64,000 bases of DNA. It comes from Comamonas sp. SCN 65-56 (lineage in GTDB: Bacteria; Pseudomonadota; Gammaproteobacteria; Burkholderiales; Burkholderiaceae_C). The DNA lies in contig NZ_MEDS01000005.1 of the NCBI RefSeq assembly GCF_001724135.1, positions 81,933 to 145,932 of the forward strand, in the 5' to 3' direction. The translations under genes were made by a program, and so were the position numbers. Below are positions 33,864 to 43,294 of the stretch, one piece after another (the stretch's first letter is position 1; each line of letters begins with the position of its first letter). The notes under the pieces were generated by a model. It searched no databases and was not told the origin of the DNA. It saw nothing but the letters and a program-made list of their open reading frames with translations.

Positions 33864-35429
33864 TCAGTGCCCGTTGGCCTGCAGGAACAGCCGATACGCC
33901 GGGTTCATCGTCTCTTCGATATACGGATAGCCCAGCGCCTTCAGAAACGCATCAAACGCCGCGTTGTCCTGCGCAGGCACCTGCATGCCCACCAGAATGC
34001 GGCCATAGTCCGCGCCCTGGTTGCGGTAGTGGAAGAGGGAAATATTCCAGGTCGGCGCCATCAGGCTCAGGAATTTGAACAGCGCGCCGGGCCGCTCGGG
34101 GAAGGTGAAGCGCATCAGCCGCTCATCGCGCGCCAGGCTCGAATGCCCGCCGACGAGGTGGCGCAGGTGCTCCTTGGCCATTTCGTCGTGCGTCAGGTCG
34201 AGCGCGGCAAAGCCGTTTTTTTCGAACGATTTGGCGATCTTTTCCGATTCGCCCTTGCCGTGCGTCGAGAGGCCGACGAACACATGGGCGCGGCTTGAAT
34301 CGCTGATGCGGTAATTGAACTCCGTCACGCTGCGCGGCCCGCCCGGCAGCGCGCCGACGATCTCGCAAAAACGTCGAAAGCTGCCGCGCTCCTCGGGAAT
34401 GGTGACGGCAAACAGCGCCTCTTTTTCCTCGCCCACCTCGGCGCGTTCGGCGACAAAGCGCAGTCGGCCGAAATTCATGTTGGCGCCCGAGAGAATGGCG
34501 GCGTAGGTTTCGCCCTTCGGTTTATTCGTGGCCACGTACTGCTTGATCGCCGCCACACCCATCGCGCCGGCCGGCTCGACGATGCTGCGAGTGTCGATGA
34601 AGATGTCCTTGATCGCGGCGCAGACCGCGTCGGTATCCACGCGCACATAGTCATCCACCAGGTCGCTGGCGATGCGAAATGTCTCCTCGCCGACGATTTT
34701 CACCGCCGTGCCGTCGGAAAACAGCCCGACGTCGTCCAGGTGCACGCGCTGGCGTGCCTGCGCCGATTGCGCCATTGCGTCCGAGTCCAGCATCTGCACG
34801 CCAATGATCTTCACCTCGGGCCGTACCGCCTTGATGTAATTGGCCACGCCGGCAATCAGCCCGCCGCCGCCGATCGGCACGAAGACCGCATCCAGCCGGT
34901 TGCCACCGATCTGCTGCACCTGCTGCAGGATCTCCATCGCCACCGTGCCTTGCCCAGCGATCACCTCGGGGTCGTCAAACGGGTGGATGAAGGTCAGCCC
35001 CTGCTCGCGCTGCAGCCGCACCGCCTCGTCGTACGCGTCGGAATAGCTTTCCCCGGTCAGCACCACTTCGCCGCCCAGGTTCTTCACCGCGTCCACCTTC
35101 ACCTGCGGCGTGGTGGTTGGCATCACGATCACCGCGCGGGTGTTCAGGCGCGCCGCGCTCAGCGCCACGCCCTGCGCATGGTTGCCGGCCGAGGCGCAGA
35201 TCACGCCCTTGGCAATCTGCTCCGGGGTCAGCCCCGCCATCTTGTTGTAGGCGCCGCGCAGCTTGAAGCTGAACACCGCCTGCTGGTCCTCGCGCTTGAG
35301 CAGCACCTTGTTGTGCAGCCGTCGTGACAGCGCCTTGGCCGGCTGCAGCGCGGATTCGATCGCCACGTCGTACACCCGCGCCGTCAGGATCTTCTTGAGG
35401 TAGTCAGAGGGTGAAAGCGGCGCGGCCAT
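33864..35429 (-). CDS. ilvA: Threonine ammonia-lyase, biosynthetic
   Basis: IlvA deaminates threonine to 2-oxobutanoate, the first step toward isoleucine. The 521-residue product has a PLP domain with the lysine motif SFKLRGAYNKM (Lys about 56), CASAGNHAQGVALSAA, and the phosphate-binding glycine loop PIGGGGLIAGVA. It then has two ACT-like regulatory regions (about 335-420 and 430-510) that bind isoleucine and valine. The start at 35429 matches the family N-terminus MAAPLSPSDYLKK; the longer frame upstream has no homology. Confidence 0.96.
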   Translation of the reverse strand: MAAPLSPSDYLKKILTARVYDVAIESALQPAKALSRRLHNKVLLKREDQQAVFSFKLRGAYNKMAGLTPEQIAKGVICASAGNHAQGVALSAARLNTRAVIVMPTTTPQVKVDAVKNLGGEVVLTGESYSDAYDEAVRLQREQGLTFIHPFDDPEVIAGQGTVAMEILQQVQQIGGNRLDAVFVPIGGGGLIAGVANYIKAVRPEVKIIGVQMLDSDAMAQSAQARQRVHLDDVGLFSDGTAVKIVGEETFRIASDLVDDYVRVDTDAVCAAIKDIFIDTRSIVEPAGAMGVAAIKQYVATNKPKGETYAAILSGANMNFGRLRFVAERAEVGEEKEALFAVTIPEERGSFRRFCEIVGALPGGPRSVTEFNYRISDSSRAHVFVGLSTHGKGESEKIAKSFEKNGFAALDLTHDEMAKEHLRHLVGGHSSLARDERLMRFTFPERPGALFKFLSLMAPTWNISLFHYRNQGADYGRILVGMQVPAQDNAAFDAFLKALGYPYIEETMNPAYRLFLQANGH

Positions 35430-35534
35430 GGGGGATGTTGCAGTGCAAAATACGGGGCCGCCATCATAGACCGCGCCGCGGATTCGCATCGTGTGCGAGA
35501 CAATCGACCGATGGATTCACGAAAGGCACCCACC

Positions 35535-35984
35535 ATGGAATGCACCGTCAGCTGGATCGGCGCCGCAGGCACGCGCTCGGGCATGGGTTTTGTTGCGGAG
35601 ACCGGCAGCGGTCACGTCATCGCCATGGATGGCGCGCCCGACGACGCCCGGCCGGAGAACGGCGGGCGCAACCTCGCCCCGCGCCCGATGGAAACCGTGC
35701 TCGCGGGGGCCGGCGGCTGCACCGCCTACGACGTGGTGTTGATCCTCAAGCGCGGCCGCCACGATGTGCGCGGCTGCAGCGTGCACCTGTCGGCCGAGCG
35801 GGCAACCACCGACCCCAAGGTCTTCACCAGCATCCACATGCAGTTCAGCGTCACCGGCCGGGCACTGGCGCGCGACGCCGTCGAGCGTGCGATCGCGCTC
35901 AGCCACGAAAAGTACTGCTCGGCCATCGCCATGCTCTCGGCAACGGCGCGCGTGACCACCGGGTTCGACCTGATCGAGGCATGA
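35535..35984 (+). CDS. OsmC family protein
   Basis: This 149-residue OsmC/YhfA-like protein is expected to reduce organic hydroperoxides through two cysteines. Both are present: one in LAGAGGCTAYDVVLILKRGR and one in ALSHEKYCSAIAML. The start at 35535 (MECTVSWIG) is preferred for the GAAAGG upstream; in-frame ATGs at 35493 and 35511 are possible. The gene is divergent from ilvA. Confidence 0.9.
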   Translation: MECTVSWIGAAGTRSGMGFVAETGSGHVIAMDGAPDDARPENGGRNLAPRPMETVLAGAGGCTAYDVVLILKRGRHDVRGCSVHLSAERATTDPKVFTSIHMQFSVTGRALARDAVERAIALSHEKYCSAIAMLSATARVTTGFDLIEA

Positions 35985-36198
35985 CGGTCCATAGCCGCAG
36001 CCGATCGTCGGCCTGTTGCCCAAGAACAACAAAAGACCGGTCTTCGCGGCGTTTGTCGGTGAATTGCTTTGCGTATCCGCCCGGTCTCTGTTGCAATACG
36101 TAGAACTTCCCCACCAGGAGGTTGGCCCGGCGAGGCAGCGCTCGCATGGACAAAGTCTTTCAGGCCGGAGCCTTCTATTTAACCTTGGAGTATTGGTA

Positions 36199-37164
36199 AT
36201 GAAAAAATCTCTGATTGCCTTGGCAGTCTTGGGCGCCTCGGGTTTTGCGATGGCGCAATCGTCGGTGACTCTGTACGGTGTGGCTGATGGTGGTATCGGC
36301 AAGGCCCCCGGTGGAAAGACCGGTTTCGTCAGCTCCAACAGCTACACCAACAACGGCGCTTCGCGCGTTGGCCTGAAGGGTGTTGAGGACCTGGGTGGCG
36401 GCCTGAAGGCTGGTTTCAACTTTGAAACCGGCTTGTGGATGGGCACTGGCAATGCCTACGGTGTGCGCACTGGTAAGGATCTCACCGGTAATGACAAGCT
36501 CGTCAATCAGTTCTGGAACCGTAATGCAATGGTGTTCCTCGGCGGCAGCTGGGGTCAGTTCACGATGGGGCGTTATTACACCCCGTCTTTCTCCGCGCAA
36601 ACGGGTTTCTGGGAGCTGACAGGCGCGGCCAACTACTCGGTCGTGCTCAACACCTATCTTATTGGTGGTGATAGCGTGTGGCAAGACAACCAATTCCGTT
36701 ATGACGCCCCCAACTTCGGTGGTCTGTCCGGAAGCATTGCCTACACCACGAAGAATGACAACGCTGACTTGGCCACGGGCGTGACTCCCGGCTCCAAGTG
36801 GGCAGGTGCTGTGACCTATGCGAACGGTCCCCTGTCTGGCGCCCTGACCGTCAACAAGGTGCAAGGCCTGAAGACCGGCTGGAACTTGGGTGGCCGCTAC
36901 AACATGGGTAACTTCATTGTTGCCGCGTCCTACAACGATGCCCGCAGCGTTCGCCGCGGTATTTCTATCGGCGGCACGGCGATCTTCGGCGCTGCTTCGG
37001 CCACTCTGGATATCACCCGTGATACCAAGAATGCAGCTGGCAAGCGCACCAACTTCGTGTTGGAAGGCAAGTACAGCCTGTCCAAGCGTACCTTTGCGTA
37101 CGCTGACTACCTGCGTGTCGACCGCCGGAACAGCTACACCATTGGTGTTCGCCACAACTTCTGA
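36199..37164 (+). CDS. Outer-membrane porin (Gram-negative OmpC-like, Burkholderiales type)
   Basis: This 321-residue outer-membrane beta-barrel porin forms a general diffusion channel. A signal peptide MKKSLIALAVLGASGFAMA is followed by QSSVTLYGVADGGIG. There are many alternating beta-strands, and a C-terminal phenylalanine after NSYTIGVRHNF, needed for BAM recognition. Start 36199 has GGAG upstream. Codon use is less GC-biased than in the neighbours, as expected of a highly expressed gene. The 214 bases upstream hold no gene and no clear promoter to the eye. A strong terminator follows. Confidence 0.95.
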   Translation: MKKSLIALAVLGASGFAMAQSSVTLYGVADGGIGKAPGGKTGFVSSNSYTNNGASRVGLKGVEDLGGGLKAGFNFETGLWMGTGNAYGVRTGKDLTGNDKLVNQFWNRNAMVFLGGSWGQFTMGRYYTPSFSAQTGFWELTGAANYSVVLNTYLIGGDSVWQDNQFRYDAPNFGGLSGSIAYTTKNDNADLATGVTPGSKWAGAVTYANGPLSGALTVNKVQGLKTGWNLGGRYNMGNFIVAASYNDARSVRRGISIGGTAIFGAASATLDITRDTKNAAGKRTNFVLEGKYSLSKRTFAYADYLRVDRRNSYTIGVRHNF

Positions 37165-37201
37165 TGAAGCCGCTACCCTGTGGGTAGTGCCTGATTCAGC
37201 G

Positions 37202-37226
37202 AAAGCCGCCTTCGGGCGGCTTTTTT
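37202..37226 (+). terminator. Rho-independent terminator after the porin gene
   Basis: AAGCCGCC/GGCGGCTT (37203-37210 with 37215-37222) with a TTCG loop, followed by a run of T to 37226. Confidence 0.95.
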
Positions 37227-37276
37227 CATGAAGCAGCCCATGAAGCGGCTAGGCTATTGTGCAAGCGAGGTGAAAT

Positions 37277-38221
37277 GTGAACCAATTGCAGGCGCTCAAA
37301 AGCATGACCACCGTGGTGGCGGATACGGGCGATTTCCATGAACTCGCGCGCTTTGCGCCGCAGGATGCGACGACCAATCCCTCGCTGATCCTCAAGGCCG
37401 TGCAGAAAAGCGACTATGCGCCTTTGCTGCAGGCCAACAAGGCGCGCTGGCATGAGCGCTCTCTGGATGAGCAGATGGACCGGCTGATCGTGCGCTTTGG
37501 CTGCGAGATCCTCTCGGTGATCCCGGGCCGCGTGTCCACCGAGGTCGATGCGCGCCTGTCGTTTGATACCGAGGCCATGGTCACGCGTGCGCAGCAGCTC
37601 ATAGGGCTGTACGAAGCCGAAGGCATCCATATTGACCGCGTGCTGATCAAGCTCGCCAGTACCTGGGAGGGGATTGAAGCTGCGCGGCGGCTGGAAGCGC
37701 GGGGTATCCACACCAACATGACGCTGCTGTTCTCCTTTGCCCAGGCCATCGCCTGCGCACAGGCCAAGGTGCAGCTGATCTCACCGTTTGTCGGTCGCAT
37801 CTACGACTGGTTCAAGAAGGCAGCCGGCAATCGCTGGGATGAAGCGGCGATGGCAGGGGGCAATGACCCGGGCGTGCAATCGGTCCGGCGCATCTTTGAC
37901 TATTACAAGCATTTCGGCATTGCCACCGAGATCATGGGCGCGAGTTTTCGCAATGCCGGGCAGATCCGGGCGCTGGCGGGCTGCGATCTGCTGACGATCG
38001 CACCCGCTTTGATGCAGGAGCTGGCTGAGAACCAGCAGCCTTTGGCGCGTGCGCTGGATGCGCAAGCCGCACAGGCGGCACCTGTCGATTTTGTTCAATT
38101 CGATGAAGCCGGTTTTCGCTTTGCGCTCAATGAGGACGCGATGGCGACGGAAAAGCTCGCCGAAGGTATCCGCAGCTTCGCGGTGGATGCGCGCACGCTG
38201 GAAGCGCTGATGCAAGCCTGA
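37277..38221 (+). CDS. tal: Transaldolase
   Basis: Transaldolase moves a dihydroxyacetone unit in the non-oxidative pentose phosphate pathway. The 314-residue product has [12 protein letters not shown], the Schiff-base lysine in [16 protein letters not shown] (Lys about 125), [15 protein letters not shown] and [10 protein letters not shown]. The start is GTG 37277 with GAGG about 7 bases upstream; the ATG at 37275 is out of frame and followed at once by TGA. The stop overlaps pgi (TGATG). Confidence 0.96.
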   Translation: MNQLQALKSMTTVVADTGDFHELARFAPQDATTNPSLILKAVQKSDYAPLLQANKARWHERSLDEQMDRLIVRFGCEILSVIPGRVSTEVDARLSFDTEAMVTRAQQLIGLYEAEGIHIDRVLIKLASTWEGIEAARRLEARGIHTNMTLLFSFAQAIACAQAKVQLISPFVGRIYDWFKKAAGNRWDEAAMAGGNDPGVQSVRRIFDYYKHFGIATEIMGASFRNAGQIRALAGCDLLTIAPALMQELAENQQPLARALDAQAAQAAPVDFVQFDEAGFRFALNEDAMATEKLAEGIRSFAVDARTLEALMQA

Positions 38222-39819
38222 TGGTTGCCTGTGACCAAACCCCGGCCTGGGCTGCGCTGCAGCAGCATTGGGCGACTGACATCCAGTCGCTGGACCTGGG
38301 CGAAGCATTCGCCGAGGACGGCGGTCGGTTGGCAGCGCTGTCGCAGCAGGCGCCGTGGGTGTTCGCCGATCTCTCCAAGAACCTGATTCGCCCCGCGACC
38401 GAAGTGCTGCTGCGGCAATTGGCCGGTGAACGTGGTGTACCGGCGTGGCGCGATGCGATGTTTGCCGGTGAGTGCGTCAACACGACCGAAGACCGCGCGG
38501 CGATGCATTGGCTGCTGCGCACGCCGGCGGATGGGGGGCTGCTGGTGGCGTCCCCCATCGCGCAGCGCTGGAGCGCATCCGTGCGCGCGGCGCTGGCCGA
38601 GGTGCATGCCACGCTGGAGAGCATGCTGGCGCTGGCTGAACAGGTACGGCGGGATAGCGCGATCACCGACGTGGTGCATATCGGCATTGGCGGTTCGCAC
38701 CTCGGGCCTGAGGTGGTGGTGCAGGCGCTGGAAGACTGGCATGACGCCGGCAAATGTCTGCATTTCGTCTCCAACGTCGATGGCCATGAGCTGGGCCATG
38801 TGCTGCGCCGCGTACGCGCCGAGAGCACGCTGTTCATCGTCGCCTCCAAGTCATTCGGCACGGCGGAGACCATGCTCAACGCGCATTCGGCGCGCACCTG
38901 GTTTCTGGCGCAGGGGGGCAGCACGGATGCGACGCAGCCGCTGTCGATTGCGCGGCATTTTGTCGCGCTGACCACCCAGGTGGACGCAGCAGCGCGTTTC
39001 GGCATCACGCGCACGCTGGGTTTCTGGGACTGGGTGGGCGGGCGCTATTCGCTCTGGTCGGCCATAGGGCTGCCGATCGCAATCGCCATCGGTGCAGAGC
39101 GTTTCAGGGCTTTGCTGCAGGGTGCGCATGCGATGGATGCTCACTTTTTGATGGCGCCCGACGCCGCCAATCTGCCGCTGCGCCTCGGATTGCTCGATGT
39201 CTGGTACCGCAACTTTGCGCACGCGCCCAGCCGCTGCATCGCGCCCTACAGCCACGGCTTGCGGCGCCTGACGGCCTATCTGCAGCAACTGGAGATGGAA
39301 AGCAACGGCAAGCAGGTGACGCGCGCGGGCGAGCCGCTCATGGTGCCGACGGCGCCCATCGTCTGGGGCGAGCCGGGCACCAACGGGCAGCATGCGTTCT
39401 TCCAGATGCTGCACCAGGGGCAGGAGTTGATTCCGGTGGAGTTTGTCGCGCTGCGCCATGGCGGCAAATACCTGGCGCAGCACCATGAAAGCCTGGTGGT
39501 CAACGCGATTGCGCAGGCACAGGCGCTGATGCTGGGGCGTGGCGGTGCTGCGCCCGAGCGGCGTTGCCCGGGCAACCGCCCGAGTACCTTTTTGCTGCTG
39601 GAGCAGCTCGAACCCGCCTCACTGGGCGCGCTGATTGCACTCTACGAACACCGGGTGTTCGTCTCGGGCGCGGTCTGGGGCGTGAACAGCTTTGACCAGT
39701 GGGGGGTGGAGCTGGGCAAGCAACTGGCGGGCGATCTGCAATCGCGTCAGGAGAGCAGCCAGTGGTGGGGCGTGGATGCGTCCACGCGCGGGCTGATGCA
39801 GCGCTTGCTTGGAGAATGA
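38221..39819 (+). CDS. pgi: Glucose-6-phosphate isomerase
   Basis: Pgi interconverts glucose 6-phosphate and fructose 6-phosphate. The 532-residue product has VVHIGIGGSHLGPEVV, the signature VASKSFGTAETMLNA, GGRYSLWSAIGLPIAI, the catalytic-Glu region WGEPGTNGQHAFFQMLHQG and the second signature near GAVWGVNSFDQWGVELGK. It is translationally coupled to tal (one-base TGATG overlap), so the two sugar-phosphate enzymes form an operon. Confidence 0.97.
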   Translation: MVACDQTPAWAALQQHWATDIQSLDLGEAFAEDGGRLAALSQQAPWVFADLSKNLIRPATEVLLRQLAGERGVPAWRDAMFAGECVNTTEDRAAMHWLLRTPADGGLLVASPIAQRWSASVRAALAEVHATLESMLALAEQVRRDSAITDVVHIGIGGSHLGPEVVVQALEDWHDAGKCLHFVSNVDGHELGHVLRRVRAESTLFIVASKSFGTAETMLNAHSARTWFLAQGGSTDATQPLSIARHFVALTTQVDAAARFGITRTLGFWDWVGGRYSLWSAIGLPIAIAIGAERFRALLQGAHAMDAHFLMAPDAANLPLRLGLLDVWYRNFAHAPSRCIAPYSHGLRRLTAYLQQLEMESNGKQVTRAGEPLMVPTAPIVWGEPGTNGQHAFFQMLHQGQELIPVEFVALRHGGKYLAQHHESLVVNAIAQAQALMLGRGGAAPERRCPGNRPSTFLLLEQLEPASLGALIALYEHRVFVSGAVWGVNSFDQWGVELGKQLAGDLQSRQESSQWWGVDASTRGLMQRLLGE

Positions 39820-39871
39820 AAAAGGCCGCCGGGTGTGACGCCAGCGGCCAGTTCAGCGAGAGCCGCCGTGT

Positions 39872-41944
39872 TTACTTGGGCCGAACGGCGTCCGCCGTGC
39901 CCTGGATGAAGGCCTTGATGGCTTGCACGTCGTCGTTCGTGAGTTTGCCGGTGAAATCCGGCATGCCGCGCTCGAACGCCGGGCCCTTGAAAACGAACTT
40001 GTCCAGATTGGCGATTACGCTGGCGTCGCGGTAGCCCAGATTGGGGATGTTGCCGCCGCGGTCCACGCCCGGCACGCCGTGGCAGAACAGGCAGTTGCCC
40101 ACATACAGCGCCGCGCCCGCGTCGACCTTCTTGGGGTCGTATTCCACGCCTTGCACCAGCTTGCCCTGCTGGTAAGCCACGAAGTCGGGCATCTTGGCCG
40201 TGCCGCCGACCGCGAAGGTGAACACCGTGCCCGGTCCCTGGTGCTCGGTTGCCCGGTTCATCAGGCCGTACACGCCACCCCAGCCGACGGCCACCGACAC
40301 ATACTGCTTGCCATCGAGCATGTAGGTCATGGGCGCGGCTACCACGCCGGTGCCAACCGGGCTTTCCCAGAGCTTGCTGCCGTCCTTGGCGTTGTAAGCC
40401 ACCATGCGGCCGTCGGCCGTGCCCTGGAACACCAGGTTGCCCGCGGTGGTCAGCGTGCCGCCGTTCCAGGGCGAGACCTGCTCCACGCGCCAGGCTTCCT
40501 TTTGCTTGACCGGATCCCAGGCGATCAGGCGCCCGAAGGGTTTGCTCTCGGGGGCCGTGGGCGGGAAGATCTTGGCCAGATTCCAGCCCATGCCGGACAT
40601 CGGAGCGCCCGGCTCGGCCTGGTTGAACTTCCATTGCTTGTTGTCCACCATCACCAACGGGATGTGCTGGGCCGGGAAATAGGCCAGCCCGGTCTGCGGG
40701 TTGTAGGACATCGGCATCCAGTTCTTGGCGCCAAACGGGCCTGGAATGGCGTCGTAGGGCTTGTCGCCTTCGCGCGCGGCGGGGATTTCAATCGGGCGGC
40801 CGTTCTTGTCGTAGCCGGTGGCCCAGTTCACCGGCACGAAGTTCTTGGCCGAAATGAATTTGCCGTTGGTGCGGTCGATCACGAAGAAGAAGCCGTTCTT
40901 GGGCGCGTGCAATATGACCTTGCGCTGCTTGCCGTCGATCTTCATGTCCGCCAGGATCATCGGCTGCGTGGAGGTGTAGTCCCAGTTGTCGCTCGGGGTC
41001 TCCTGGTAGTGCCACTTGTACTCGCCGGTATCCGGGTTGATGGCGACGATGGAGCCGATGTAGAGGTTGTCGCCGCCGGCGGGGCTGCGCTCCTTGGCGG
41101 ACCAGGGCGAGGCGTTGCCGGTGCCGATGTACATCGTGTTCAGCTCGGGATCGAAGGCCATGGTGTCCCAGACCGTGGCGCCACCGCCATGTTCCCAGTA
41201 CTTGCCGGCCGGGTCCCAGGTCTTGGCGGCGTCCGCCAGGGCCTTGCTCTCATAGGGCTTGGCGGGGTCGCCCGGCACGGTATAGAAACGCCACTTTTGC
41301 TCGCCGCTGTCGGCGTCGTAAGCGGTGATGTAGCCGCGCACGCCGTATTCGGCGCCCCCGTTGCCGATGATGACCTTGCCCTTGTACACACGCGGCGCGC
41401 CGGTGATGGTGTAGGAGCCCTTTTGGCCTTCAAAGGTATTCTTGGACCAGACTTCCTTGCCCGTGGCGGCATCGAGTGCGATCAAGCGGCCGTCGTAGGC
41501 GCCGACGAAAACCTTGCCCTTCCACAGCGCCACCCCGCGGTTGACCACGTCGCAGCAGCCCTTGAAACCTTCGGTGCCCTTGTTGACCTTGGGGTCGTAG
41601 GTCCACAGGCGCTCGCCGGTCTTGGCATTGATGGCGTGCACCACGCTCCATGCGGCGGAGACGTACATCACGCCGTCGACGACCAGTGGCGTGGCTTCGA
41701 TGCCGCGCGTGCTCTCCAGGTTGTAGGACCAGACCAGGCCGAGGTCCTTGGCGTTTTGGGTGTTGACCTGAGTGAGCTTGCTGAAGCGCGTTTCGGCGTA
41801 GTCCAGGCCGATCGACGGCCATTGCTCGGTCTTGGCGGTGTTGGCCTGGATGGACGCGCCGTCAACGCCCTTGGCGGCCCAGCTGCTGCCCGCGGCCAGT
41901 GCCAACACTGCGGCCAGTGCCAGCGCGGAGGTGCGGATTCTCAT
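39872..41944 (-). CDS. Quinohaemoprotein alcohol dehydrogenase (PQQ + cytochrome c)
   Basis: This 690-residue periplasmic PQQ-dependent alcohol dehydrogenase of the soluble type II class has a fused C-terminal haem domain. The signal peptide ends near SSWA-A (about residue 23). The adjacent cysteines of the PQQ disulfide ring are present (KGCCDVV, about 130-131). Trp-docking repeats of the beta-propeller follow, with a DNWDYTST segment where the catalytic Asp is expected. The haem motif NCLFCHGVPG lies at about 615, with a later Met (GMPDFTG) as likely axial ligand. PQQ synthesis genes are not in the window. The start at 41944 is just before the signal peptide. A Fis-type regulator is divergent. 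Confidence 0.93.
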   Translation of the reverse strand: MRIRTSALALAAVLALAAGSSWAAKGVDGASIQANTAKTEQWPSIGLDYAETRFSKLTQVNTQNAKDLGLVWSYNLESTRGIEATPLVVDGVMYVSAAWSVVHAINAKTGERLWTYDPKVNKGTEGFKGCCDVVNRGVALWKGKVFVGAYDGRLIALDAATGKEVWSKNTFEGQKGSYTITGAPRVYKGKVIIGNGGAEYGVRGYITAYDADSGEQKWRFYTVPGDPAKPYESKALADAAKTWDPAGKYWEHGGGATVWDTMAFDPELNTMYIGTGNASPWSAKERSPAGGDNLYIGSIVAINPDTGEYKWHYQETPSDNWDYTSTQPMILADMKIDGKQRKVILHAPKNGFFFVIDRTNGKFISAKNFVPVNWATGYDKNGRPIEIPAAREGDKPYDAIPGPFGAKNWMPMSYNPQTGLAYFPAQHIPLVMVDNKQWKFNQAEPGAPMSGMGWNLAKIFPPTAPESKPFGRLIAWDPVKQKEAWRVEQVSPWNGGTLTTAGNLVFQGTADGRMVAYNAKDGSKLWESPVGTGVVAAPMTYMLDGKQYVSVAVGWGGVYGLMNRATEHQGPGTVFTFAVGGTAKMPDFVAYQQGKLVQGVEYDPKKVDAGAALYVGNCLFCHGVPGVDRGGNIPNLGYRDASVIANLDKFVFKGPAFERGMPDFTGKLTNDDVQAIKAFIQGTADAVRPK

Positions 41945-42039
41945 GGGGTGTCTCCTCGGAAGGGTTGCAAATAAAGCTGCACCTAGCATCCCTGAAAACG
42001 CCGGAAGAACCGGCCTAGGACTAACCCTGATGCCACTTC

Positions 42040-42056
42040 TGTCCAAAACTGGAACA
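42040..42056. promoter_or_regulatory. Candidate activator-binding dyad upstream of the alcohol dehydrogenase
   Basis: TGTCCAAAACTGGAACA is an imperfect inverted repeat of the TGT-CCA/TGG-ACA kind seen with AcoR-like activators. It sits in the 141-base divergent region, near the regulator gene. Binding by the neighbouring Fis-type protein is inferred from position and pattern only. Confidence 0.4.
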
Positions 42057-42085
42057 CTGGTCCCATCAGGAGGACGATAAAGCGC

Positions 42086-43294
42086 ATGTCTGTGAACTCA
42101 TTGGGCACCACGGCCCCTGCACCGCATCAGGTTTTCGCGCCCACGCATGCCGAGCGGGTGCAGCGGGCGCGTACCGATTTTTTTGAACGGGGTCTGCGGC
42201 CTTCGGGTCTGATCAGCGAGGCGGTGATCCAGTCGTGGATGCGCTGCTTGCGGGTGTCTTCCAATCAGCGCCAGAAGGTGGCGTTCGAACCGGTGTCGGC
42301 CAGCCGCCAGCACGCTGCGCGCGAGCGCAGCCGCGGGCTGCTGGAGCTGGCGCAGCCGCCGCTGCAGACCCTGGAGCAGGCCTTGAGCGGTACCGGCGCC
42401 CATGTGCTGCTGACCAATGGCGACGGCGTGATGCTGTATGCCACGCCCGCGCCAACGGGCCCCAGAATGCTGATGCATGGCGTGGCGCGCGCTGGCGTGT
42501 GCGTGGCCGAAGCGCAGGTGGGCACGAATGCGCCGGGCATCGTGGTGGCGACTGGCCAGGCATGCACCGTGACGGGCTCTGAGCATTATTTTGAAGGCTT
42601 GCATGCGCTGCGCTGCGCCGCCGCGCCGATCCGCAATGCGCAGGGGGCGCTGGTGGGCGTGCTCGATGTGACGGTGGAGGACCAGGCCTTCGGTTTTGAC
42701 CCGGCGGCCATGGTCGGGCTGTACGCGACGACGATCGAGAATGCCTTGCTGCGGGCGCAGGCGCGCGATCAGTTGGTGCTTCGTTTTCAGACGCATCCGT
42801 CGCTGCTGGGCTCGCCGCTGGAAGGGCTGGCCGGCATCGCGGCCGACGGCTCCCTGGTCTGGACTAACGAAGCGGGCGCGCGCTTGCTGGGCTGTGCGGC
42901 GCCGGTGAGCCAGCCGCTGTCGGCCCTGGAGCTGTTGGCAATCGATATGCGCGGCCTGCTGGGCATGGCGCATGCCGAAGCCGCCCGCCCGTTGCGCCTG
43001 GCCAGCGGCCTTGGCCTGTGGGTGCAGGCGCAGCTGTGCGATGGGGCGCTGGCGCTGGTAGGTTGGGAGCTGCCGGCGGCGCAGTTGGCGCTACCCGAGG
43101 TGCAGCCGGTGGTGCAGGATCACAGACCGGAGCAGCTGCCTGCAGCGACGCTGCGTGCGCACAGCCGGCAGCTGATACAGCAGACCTTGGCGGAGCAGGG
43201 CGGCAATGTGCAGCGCACGGCGCGCCTGCTGGGGATATCGCGCGGCACGCTGTACCGGCGCCTGCGCGAGCCTGAGGCTCAGGCCGGCGTGTAG
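42086..43294 (+). CDS. AcoR-like transcriptional regulator lacking the AAA+ domain
   Basis: This 402-residue regulator has a GAF-type sensor (about 75-225; ALSGTGAHVLLTNGDG, HALRCAAAPIRNAQGALVGVLD), a PAS-like stretch (about 245-330) and a C-terminal Fis helix-turn-helix (about 358-396, TLAEQGGNVQRTARLLGIS). The sigma-54-contacting AAA+ domain normally between them in AcoR is absent: no Walker A, no GAFTGA. It has a strong Shine-Dalgarno (AGGAGG). It is divergent from the quinohaemoprotein dehydrogenase and probably controls it. The end overlaps scpA by 16 bases, tail to tail. Confidence 0.85.
   Translation: MSVNSLGTTAPAPHQVFAPTHAERVQRARTDFFERGLRPSGLISEAVIQSWMRCLRVSSNQRQKVAFEPVSASRQHAARERSRGLLELAQPPLQTLEQALSGTGAHVLLTNGDGVMLYATPAPTGPRMLMHGVARAGVCVAEAQVGTNAPGIVVATGQACTVTGSEHYFEGLHALRCAAAPIRNAQGALVGVLDVTVEDQAFGFDPAAMVGLYATTIENALLRAQARDQLVLRFQTHPSLLGSPLEGLAGIAADGSLVWTNEAGARLLGCAAPVSQPLSALELLAIDMRGLLGMAHAEAARPLRLASGLGLWVQAQLCDGALALVGWELPAAQLALPEVQPVVQDHRPEQLPAATLRAHSRQLIQQTLAEQGGNVQRTARLLGISRGTLYRRLREPEAQAGV

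Noticed and set aside
39923..41974. Long + frame opposite the quinohaemoprotein dehydrogenase gene.
   Set aside because: Antisense shadow caused by high GC at third positions; the minus-strand protein has all expected motifs.
41945..42085. Possible sigma-54 promoter (GG...TTTGCA) upstream of the alcohol dehydrogenase.
   Set aside because: The distance between the GG and GC elements is 13 rather than 10 bases, and the neighbouring regulator lacks the AAA+ domain needed for sigma-54.
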